Assembly (NCBI GenBank): GCA_947630705.1 | Contig: CANRIK010000005.1 | Span: 1-64,000, forward strand | Direction of reading: 5' to 3' | DNA: 64,000 nucleotides | Origin: an uncultured Clostridia bacterium | GTDB lineage: Bacteria; Bacillota; Clostridia; Christensenellales; Borkfalkiaceae | Shown here: in pieces, positions 58,249 through 64,000 of the stretch | Numbering within the stretch: position 1 is the stretch's first letter | Layout of the letters: each line of letters opens with the position of its first letter | The notes under the pieces: model-generated | What the model was told of the DNA's origin: nothing | The model's input: the letters and a program-made list of their open reading frames with translations, nothing else | Database searches by the model: none | Made by a program: the position numbers and the translations under genes

Positions 58249-59136
58249 ATGGTAAATCTTGAACTTTACAGAGTATTCTATACGGTGGCCAGATGCGGTT
58301 CGCTTACGAAGGCGGCGCAGGAGCTGTTTATCTCCCAGCCGGCGGTATCACAATCGATAAAACAGTTGGAGGGTCAGCTCGGAATATCGCTCTTCAACCG
58401 CACGCACAGGGGAATGGAACTCTCCGCCGCCGGCGGCAAGCTCATATACAAACAGGTGGAGGACGCCCTCCGTCTTTTAGACGAGGCGGAGAACACTCTT
58501 ACGGAACTCAAAACCACGGCCACGGGAACCATCAGAATAGGCGCCACCGACTCGATATTCTATCATCTTCTCGCGGACAAAATAGCGCAATACAATCTGA
58601 AATATCCTGCGGTCAAGTTCGAACTTATCTCGTCCACTTCGCCGTATACGGTAAGCCAGTTGAAAGAGGGCAGATGCGACATAGCTTTCATCAATCTTCC
58701 CATGGAGGACGACGACGTTAAGTTTTACGGAACGATTGCCCATCTGACGGACGTATTCGTGGCCGGAGAGCGCTTTTCCGAGCTCAAAGGTCAGACCGTT
58801 CCCATAAAGAGATTGCAGGAATTGCCATTGCTCATGATAGAGGAAAACACCGTCGCGCGACGGGCGCTTTCAGGCTTTTTGGAGAATTTAGGCATACAGC
58901 TTCATCCCGATATAGAAGTCGCCAACTGGGATTTTATGATTAAACTTGCCGTGAAAGGCATGGGAGTGGGCTGTATTCCGAGGGAATATTGCGAGAGCGA
59001 GTTGAAGGACGGCTCGCTGTTCGAATTGAACGTGTTCCCGGGACTGCCTGCGAGGGGAGTGGGTATAGCGCTTGCCAAAAACGTTCCGCCCTCGTTCGCC
59101 ATGAAAGAGTTTATAGCCATGTTCAATCAAGAATAG
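58249..59136 (+). CDS. LysR-type transcriptional regulator
   Basis: A 295-residue LTTR. The winged HTH (residues 1-60) reads LYRVFYTVARCGSLTKAAQE, LFISQPAVSQSIKQLE; the effector domain (90-295) has the usual two-lobed pattern starting GTIRIGATDSI. The ligand is unknown. AAGAGGTG precedes the ATG. It is followed at 12 nt by the acyltransferase, so it may be in one operon with it instead of regulating a divergent neighbour as many LTTRs do. Confidence 0.93.
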   Translation: MVNLELYRVFYTVARCGSLTKAAQELFISQPAVSQSIKQLEGQLGISLFNRTHRGMELSAAGGKLIYKQVEDALRLLDEAENTLTELKTTATGTIRIGATDSIFYHLLADKIAQYNLKYPAVKFELISSTSPYTVSQLKEGRCDIAFINLPMEDDDVKFYGTIAHLTDVFVAGERFSELKGQTVPIKRLQELPLLMIEENTVARRALSGFLENLGIQLHPDIEVANWDFMIKLAVKGMGVGCIPREYCESELKDGSLFELNVFPGLPARGVGIALAKNVPPSFAMKEFIAMFNQE

Positions 59137-59148
59137 AGCGGTGATTCG

Positions 59149-59955
59149 ATGAAATTACAAAAGGTTTATTACTATTCCGACGAGGTAAACGACGACTTCG
59201 CCGGCACACATATAACTCGTAAAGAGCTTCCCGAAGATTACGAATATCTCAACAAGGGATTTTGGCTCAAACTCCGCAGACTGATAGTCTATCACTGCAT
59301 AATTCAGCCGGTGGCGTTTATTTACAGAAAATTCATAAAGCGCGTAAAGTTCGTGGACAAAAAGAAGATGAAGGGCTTTAAAAAGCGCGGAGTTTTCCTC
59401 TACGGAAATCATACTTCCATGATTCTCGACGCGATAAATCCCTCATGCCTCGCCTATCCGAGGTCGGCAGACGTCATAATCAACGCCGACGCCATGTCCA
59501 TAAAGGGAATACGTTGGTTATTAAAGACGATAGGCGGTTTCCCCATTCCCGAAGGATTTCACGCCATGTCGCGCTTCAACGACGCCATAAAAGAGGCGAT
59601 AGGCAAAAAGCACTGGGTGGCAATCTATCCGGAAGCCCATATATGGCATTACTACACCAAGATAAGACCGTTCCCCTCGACGTCTTTCGCATACCCCGTA
59701 AAGTGCGACGCGCCGGTGTTCTCGTATACCATGACCTATCACAAGCGCAAACATTCCAAATATCCCAAACGTATCTTATATATCGACGGCCCGTTCTTTG
59801 CCGATAAAACCCTTCCATTCAAGGCGGCAGTACAGAAACTTCGCGACGAGGTATACGCCGCAATGTGCAAACGCGCGGAGTCGAGCGACTGTGAGTATAT
59901 AAAGTACGTATACAGACCGAAAGAAGAGACTGAAAAAGCGGAGGCGGAGCAATGA
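59149..59955 (+). CDS. PlsC-like acyltransferase
   Basis: A 268-residue protein of the lysophosphatidate acyltransferase superfamily. Motif I appears as NHTSMILD, with five instead of the usual four residues between His and Asp; motif III is YPEAHIW instead of FPEGTRS. A hydrophobic stretch at residues 46-65 may attach it to the membrane. These changes occur together in a clostridial subgroup I recall, so it is probably active on a lipid or glycolipid substrate that cannot be named. It overlaps holA by four bases. Confidence 0.8.
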   Translation: MKLQKVYYYSDEVNDDFAGTHITRKELPEDYEYLNKGFWLKLRRLIVYHCIIQPVAFIYRKFIKRVKFVDKKKMKGFKKRGVFLYGNHTSMILDAINPSCLAYPRSADVIINADAMSIKGIRWLLKTIGGFPIPEGFHAMSRFNDAIKEAIGKKHWVAIYPEAHIWHYYTKIRPFPSTSFAYPVKCDAPVFSYTMTYHKRKHSKYPKRILYIDGPFFADKTLPFKAAVQKLRDEVYAAMCKRAESSDCEYIKYVYRPKEETEKAEAEQ

Positions 59956-60932
59956 AGTTCACCGAGTTTAAGGAGAACTTGTCGGAGGGTGCAAGGCAGA
60001 TATACCTTCTCGAAGGCGACGACGCCTACTTTCTCCTCAAAGGCGAGGAGATGATAAAGAGCGCCTTTCTGGAAATGCCCGAACTCAATTTCTCCTCATT
60101 CGAGGGAGAAACATTAAAGGGCTCCGCAATTTCCGCGCTCGTATCCGCGGTAAAAAACTATCCTTTTATGTCGGAAAAGCGCATAGTCAAAGTCACCGAT
60201 TTCTATCCGACGGAATCGGAGTTCGAAACTTATTTAAAGCCGTTATTCGAAAACTTTCCGGCTTCGTCGATACTTCTTATTGTAAACCGCGGCGGCAGAA
60301 AGGGCGTCGATTTAAAGAGGAAGAAGGGCGTCGTTTTTGTGGACTGCGGCAGGGCGGAGCCCGAAACCGTCGTTCGTTGGGTGTATCTGACCTTGAAGCG
60401 AGCCGGTATTTTTTGTCCGACGTCGGCGTGCGAGGCGCTCGCGGCATATTGCCTCTATAATATGTCGCGTGTGTCGGTTGAAGTACAAAAACTCATAGAC
60501 TATAAGGGGACGGGAGAGCTTACTCGGAATGAAATAGACGAACTTGTATACAAAGACGCGGACTATCGGGTATACGAGATGACGAACGCCGTCGCTCGCA
60601 AAGATTTTACGAGTTACTGCGCCATTTCAAACGACTTGAAGAGCAAGGGGTCAGATGAGATTTCCGTTCTCAACGGACTGTTCTCCTATTTCCGCACGCT
60701 GCTCTCCGCCATATCTTCGGGGCTCTCCGACGGCGCATACGCCGCCGCGAACGGCATGAAAGAGTACGCCGTAAAAAAGACGAGGGAGCAGGCGTATATG
60801 ATAGGCGCAAACAATTTGGAAAATTACGTAAACTTACTGTATGAGAATATTTCCGACGTAAAAAGCGGAAGAATAACGCCTTCTTCCGCCCTTCAAATAT
60901 GCCAAAATGCGCTATTTTTCTCGGGCAAGTAG
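59952..60932 (+). CDS. holA: DNA polymerase III subunit delta
   Basis: The clamp-loader delta subunit, 326 residues, opens the beta clamp. The N-terminal AAA-like part has IYLLEGDDAYFLLKGEEMI and the beta-clamp contact region around NYPFMSEKRIVKV; the helical collar domain forms the C-terminal third. The ATG overlaps the acyltransferase stop (ATGA). Confidence 0.9.
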   Translation: MKFTEFKENLSEGARQIYLLEGDDAYFLLKGEEMIKSAFLEMPELNFSSFEGETLKGSAISALVSAVKNYPFMSEKRIVKVTDFYPTESEFETYLKPLFENFPASSILLIVNRGGRKGVDLKRKKGVVFVDCGRAEPETVVRWVYLTLKRAGIFCPTSACEALAAYCLYNMSRVSVEVQKLIDYKGTGELTRNEIDELVYKDADYRVYEMTNAVARKDFTSYCAISNDLKSKGSDEISVLNGLFSYFRTLLSAISSGLSDGAYAAANGMKEYAVKKTREQAYMIGANNLENYVNLLYENISDVKSGRITPSSALQICQNALFFSGK

Positions 60933-60952
60933 ATTTTTGTGTGTAAAATCGC

Positions 60953-60981
60953 TTTATTTTTCTCGCCGTTAATTATATAAT
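60953..60981 (+). promoter_or_regulatory. Possible promoter of cdaA
   Basis: TTTATT (60953-60958), 17-nt spacer, TATAAT (60976-60981), 33 nt before the cdaA ATG. Confidence 0.5.
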
Positions 60982-61014
60982 AATTAGCAATCATACTGTA
61001 AAAAGGTAGAAACT

Positions 61015-61836
61015 ATGGAAAATTGGAACGTTCTGTGGGAAAATCTTAAAAATTTTTTCCTGAATGAAATAGCCGCCAACTATATTGCGCTCATTTTGCA
61101 ATTTCTCCTTCTGGCGATAGTCTATTTCTACATTTTCAAAGTCCTCAAAGGCAATAAAGCTACAAAGTTTATACCGGTCGTGGTATTTTTCGTGATATTC
61201 TGCGGCATAACTTTTGCTTTCACGAAATTCGATACCTACTTGCTGTTGCTCATAGTGATAATGATAGCTCTGCTTATCTTCACCATGTTCCACTCTGAAA
61301 TCAAGCGTCAGCTGCTCGACTCCAACAGCAAACACTCCAAAGACGGACTCACGGTGTCCGGCGTTCAGCTCATAATAGACGAAACTATCCGCGCCGTACA
61401 GAACATGTCCAAAAAAGACATAGGCGCGCTCATAGTGCTCTCTAATGAAAACCTTCCCGAGGGTATAATTCAGAGCGGCACGGTGGTAAACGCCTCCATA
61501 ACTTCGCAGATGATAGAAGCCGTATTCTTCCCCAAGGCTCCCCTTCACGACGGAGCTATGATAATCGAGGGCAACAAGATTTACGCCGCCGGCTGTTTCC
61601 TGCCCGTCTTGCAGAGCGAAAATCTTCCGAAAGACATGGGCAGCCGTCACCGTGCGGCCCTCGGTATTACCGCAGTGGCAAGCGTTACCGCCATAGTGGT
61701 ATCGGAGGAAACGGGTATAATTTCGATAGTTAAGAACGGCGCAATCAAGAAGCGTTATGCAGACGCTTCCGATCTCAAAAACGCATTGAGCGAGTATTAC
61801 TGGTCCGATTTGACCGCGGAGGGTAAAAGAATATGA
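61015..61836 (+). CDS. cdaA: Diadenylate cyclase CdaA
   Basis: Makes the second messenger c-di-AMP from two ATP. Three N-terminal membrane helices (about 22-42, 50-69, 74-92) precede the DAC domain, whose motifs DGA (179-181, APLHDGAMII) and RHR (211-213, GSRHRAALG) are intact. Length 273 is normal. AAAGGTAG precedes the ATG. The usual operon order is cdaA-cdaR-glmM; here the cdaR slot holds only a 35-codon frame. Confidence 0.97.
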   Translation: MENWNVLWENLKNFFLNEIAANYIALILQFLLLAIVYFYIFKVLKGNKATKFIPVVVFFVIFCGITFAFTKFDTYLLLLIVIMIALLIFTMFHSEIKRQLLDSNSKHSKDGLTVSGVQLIIDETIRAVQNMSKKDIGALIVLSNENLPEGIIQSGTVVNASITSQMIEAVFFPKAPLHDGAMIIEGNKIYAAGCFLPVLQSENLPKDMGSRHRAALGITAVASVTAIVVSEETGIISIVKNGAIKKRYADASDLKNALSEYYWSDLTAEGKRI

Positions 61837-61940
61837 AAAATTTCGGTAAATTTTTAAAAGACCTCTTCACCAAAGACCTGCCCATAAAATTGCTTGCGAT
61901 AGGTCTCGCGGTCGTCACAGTGATTTTTATAAATATCTGA
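61833..61940 (+). CDS. 35-residue CdaR-like membrane stub
   Basis: An ATG overlapping the cdaA stop (ATGA) opens a 35-codon frame: a short basic-acidic head (MKNFGKFLKDLFTKD) and one membrane helix (LPIKLLAIGLAVVTVIFINI). This is just how CdaR/YbbR proteins begin (short head, KxxxLxx-LAIxLA helix), but the YbbR repeats that should follow are absent: the frame stops and DUF1015 starts 5 nt later. It could be a remnant or a functional single-helix partner of CdaA. Too short for usual gene calling; position, coupling and pattern support it. Confidence 0.7.
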   Translation: MKNFGKFLKDLFTKDLPIKLLAIGLAVVTVIFINI

Positions 61941-61944
61941 ACCG

Positions 61945-63120
61945 ATGAATACCATTTCAATTCCGCATATTCTTTTGCCGGCAAACGCCGATATCGGCAC
62001 GTGGGCGGTCAACGCCTGCGACCAGTTCACTTCCGACTTCGCATATTGGGAAGAGGTGGAGCGCAAGACGGAGGGCAAACCCTCTGCTTTTCACCTTATC
62101 CTTCCGGAAATATACCTCAAAGATAACGCTCCGAAGCGCATAGCCGCGGCTAACTCGGCCATGGAGGAGTATCTCGAAGAGGGTGTTTTCAAGGAACTTG
62201 AAGAGGGATTTATTCTTGTTGAGCGCGCCACAGAATCCGGCGTGCGCACGGGCATAGTCCTTGCGATAGATCTTGAAGATTATTCTTTCGAAAAGGGAGC
62301 GAAAACTCCCGTCCGTTCCACGGAAGCCACCATTCTCGAAAGGATACCTCCGCGCGTGGAGATTAGAAAGAACGCTCCGATTGAACTTCCGCACGTAATG
62401 CTCTTGTACGACGATCCGCAAAATTCCGTGTTGACCTCGGTACGCAGAGGAAGAGTTCTCTACGACGCCGAACTTATGATGAACGGCGGAAAAGTAAAGG
62501 GTACTTTCATTGAAAACGCGAGAGAGGTGATTTCGCGCTTTTACTCGCTCGTGGCGGATAAAGAGGATAAATTTCTTTTTGCGGTAGGCGACGGAAATCA
62601 TTCGCTGGCCACTGCAAAGACATGTTGGGAAAATACAAAAAAGCATTTGAAAGCCGACGAAATCGCCGCTCATCCGGCGAGGTATGCGCTTGTCGAGGCT
62701 GTAAATATTTACGATTCCGCCTTAAAATTCGAACCTATTCACAGGCTCGTAAAAACCTCCGACCCCGAAAAATTCGCGTCGGGCTTGGCTATGGAAGGCA
62801 GCGGCGCGGCGGAACTCTCCGTCAACGGCAATTTGAAGAAGATACCTTTTCCGTGTGATATTCCGAACGGAATACGTTATCTCGACGGTTACATATCGAA
62901 GTATCTCGCCGAAAACGGCGGCGACGTGGACTATATTCACGGCAGAAGCGAATTGATAAATTTCACCCGTTCGGGCGGAGTCGGCGTAATTCTTCCGCCG
63001 ATATCGAAGGGCGATTTCTTCCCGTTGATTTCCTCCGGAGGGAATCTTCCGAAAAAGACGTTCAGCATGGGCGAAGGAAACGAGAAGCGATACTATATAG
63101 AGGCTAAAAAAATCAGATAA
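61945..63120 (+). CDS. DUF1015 family protein
   Basis: A 391-residue protein of the DUF1015 family, recognisable from CDQFTSDFAYW near residue 25 and the core FLFAVGDGNHSLATAKTCWE (residues 212-231), with the SxATAK-type segment. Function is unknown; in clostridia it is often found near serine or phosphoglycerate metabolism genes, which I do not see here. It lies 5 nt after the CdaR-like stub and so is probably cotranscribed with cdaA. Confidence 0.85.
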   Translation: MNTISIPHILLPANADIGTWAVNACDQFTSDFAYWEEVERKTEGKPSAFHLILPEIYLKDNAPKRIAAANSAMEEYLEEGVFKELEEGFILVERATESGVRTGIVLAIDLEDYSFEKGAKTPVRSTEATILERIPPRVEIRKNAPIELPHVMLLYDDPQNSVLTSVRRGRVLYDAELMMNGGKVKGTFIENAREVISRFYSLVADKEDKFLFAVGDGNHSLATAKTCWENTKKHLKADEIAAHPARYALVEAVNIYDSALKFEPIHRLVKTSDPEKFASGLAMEGSGAAELSVNGNLKKIPFPCDIPNGIRYLDGYISKYLAENGGDVDYIHGRSELINFTRSGGVGVILPPISKGDFFPLISSGGNLPKKTFSMGEGNEKRYYIEAKKIR

Positions 63121-63169
63121 ACGTTAAAACATAATTCTCCATAAACGGAGAAGAGGCATAAGAGATAAA

Positions 63170-64000
63170 ATGGCAATAAAAGTATGTAAATTCGGCGGAA
63201 CGTCCATGGCGGACGGCAACATAATAAAATCCGTAAAAAAGATAATAGAGAGCGATCCGGAGCGGAAATACATAGTGGTTTCCGCCCCGGGCAAGCGTTA
63301 TTCGGGCGATACAAAGGTAACCGACCTACTGTACGCATGCTATAAATCTCTTACGGAGAACGGCGTGTGCGCCGCCGGCTTTGCGCCCGTACGCGCCCGT
63401 TTCGAATCTCTTGTCAGAGAACTCAATATGAATATCGATATAGACGACGTTCTCGACGCTACCGAAAAGAGAATAGACGAGGAAAAGAGCGAGGACTTTA
63501 CCGCGTCAAGGGGAGAATATCTCTGCGCGTGGGTCGTTTCAAAAGTGCTCGGCGCAAAGTTTATCGACAGCGAAAACGTAGTGTATTTCAAAGAAAACGG
63601 TAAACTTGACGGAGAGAGAACGTATAAAGCAATAAAGGAAGCCTGCGCCGACTGCGAGCTTGCGGTGTTCCCGGGCTTTTACGGTCAGGATATAAACGGA
63701 AAAGTAAAGACGTTTTCGCGCGGCGGTTCGGATATTTCCGGAGCCATAGTCGCGCGCGCAATGCAGGCCTCTCTCTATGAAAATTGGACGGACGTATCGG
63801 GTTTTCTGGCGTGCGACCCCAGAATCGTAGACAGCCCCAAGCCCATAAAAAAGCTCTCTTATAAAGAACTGCGCGAGTTGAGCTATATGGGAGCCAACGT
63901 TCTGCACAGCGACAGCATTTTTCCGGTACGCAAGGCAAATATACCTATTCAGATAAAGAACACATTCCGTCCGCAGGACGAGGGGACGTCCATTCTTCCG
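63170..64000 (+). CDS. Aspartate kinase, N-terminal part (runs off the window)
   Basis: The frame opens at ATG 63170 and stays open to the edge, giving 277 residues. The kinase motif VCKFGGTSMADG (residues 5-16), FPGFYGQDINGKVKTFSRGG and SDISGAIVARAM (the ATP/Asp site) and DPRIV are those of aspartokinase. The C-terminal ACT domains, which would tell which amino acid inhibits it, are outside. AGAAGAGGC lies upstream, in a small TTCTCC/GGAGAA hairpin that could mask it. It starts the pathway to aspartate semialdehyde, methionine, threonine and lysine, and supplies the carboxy-polyamine route. Confidence 0.93.
   Translation, partial: MAIKVCKFGGTSMADGNIIKSVKKIIESDPERKYIVVSAPGKRYSGDTKVTDLLYACYKSLTENGVCAAGFAPVRARFESLVRELNMNIDIDDVLDATEKRIDEEKSEDFTASRGEYLCAWVVSKVLGAKFIDSENVVYFKENGKLDGERTYKAIKEACADCELAVFPGFYGQDINGKVKTFSRGGSDISGAIVARAMQASLYENWTDVSGFLACDPRIVDSPKPIKKLSYKELRELSYMGANVLHSDSIFPVRKANIPIQIKNTFRPQDEGTSILP

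Noticed and set aside
1-64000. tRNA, rRNA, CRISPR array, insertion sequence or prophage
   Set aside because: No tRNA-like T-loop in the gaps, no regularly spaced repeats, no transposase or phage structural genes were seen. The direct repeats found are short and local.

Overview
The window looks like a chromosomal stretch from an uncultured, probably anaerobic, gut-type Clostridia (Bacillota). The pointers are pyruvate:ferredoxin oxidoreductase, formate-tetrahydrofolate ligase, a DUF1540 protein, the secG-rnr-smpB order, CdaA, an ECF transporter base module and BspA-like leucine-rich-repeat lipoproteins. Promoters are of the housekeeping type (TTGACA-N17-TATAAT), and many genes end in strong hairpin terminators shared by converging genes. 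I see no rRNA, tRNA, CRISPR array, insertion sequence or prophage. The assignment to Clostridia is inference; no marker gene here fixes the genus.

Layout. 1-6 kb: a small XRE regulator with palindromic operators, fhs, glnS, a tandem CvpA-type membrane protein, a 51-residue Cys-rich DUF1540 gene on the minus strand, and rplI. 6-12 kb: DUF2207/LemA/Nudix genes (minus), then a nucleotidyltransferase translationally coupled to a lipoprotein serine protease (plus). 12-18 kb (minus): secG, rnr, smpB, metY, metA, preceded by an EamA transporter. 18-23 kb: glycolytic genes gpmI, tpiA and pgk around a seven-helix membrane protein. 23-31 kb: tyrA, DUF1934, an MBL-fold protein, a strikingly degenerate Rho, obgE, yhbY, a nadD-yqeK fusion, rsfS and a divergent DeoC. 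31-37 kb: a BspA-like lipoprotein diverging from an XRE gene, a RecD/Dda-like helicase, pgi and an alpha/beta hydrolase. 37-45 kb: an apparently untitled structured RNA with its own promoter and terminator, then a polyamine operon (arginine decarboxylase, SpeE, carboxyspermidine dehydrogenase, NspC, AguA, AguB) and a frameshifted membrane gene. 45-48 kb: an AT-rich accessory patch with two more XRE/surface-gene pairs. 48-64 kb: nifJ (minus), then a fused EcfA1-A2, ecfT, truA, mnmE, a LysR regulator, an acyltransferase, holA, cdaA with a 35-residue CdaR-like stub, DUF1015 and the start of an aspartate kinase.

How genes work together. AguA and AguB would turn the agmatine made by the decarboxylase into putrescine; the dehydrogenase and NspC would add an aminopropyl group from aspartate semialdehyde, whose synthesis begins with the aspartate kinase at the right edge. 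MetA carries the Glu111 typical of acetyl-CoA-using enzymes and so feeds MetY for direct sulfhydrylation.

Most unusual: (1) a Rho homologue that has lost the Walker A lysine, the catalytic glutamate and the Q-loop; (2) three divergent pairs of a small XRE gene and a surface or membrane gene, each with its own palindromic operator; (3) a set of genes whose -10 box lies exactly 6 nt before the start codon, i.e. probable leaderless mRNAs; (4) the ~270-nt RNA before the polyamine operon; (5) the minimal CdaR stub.
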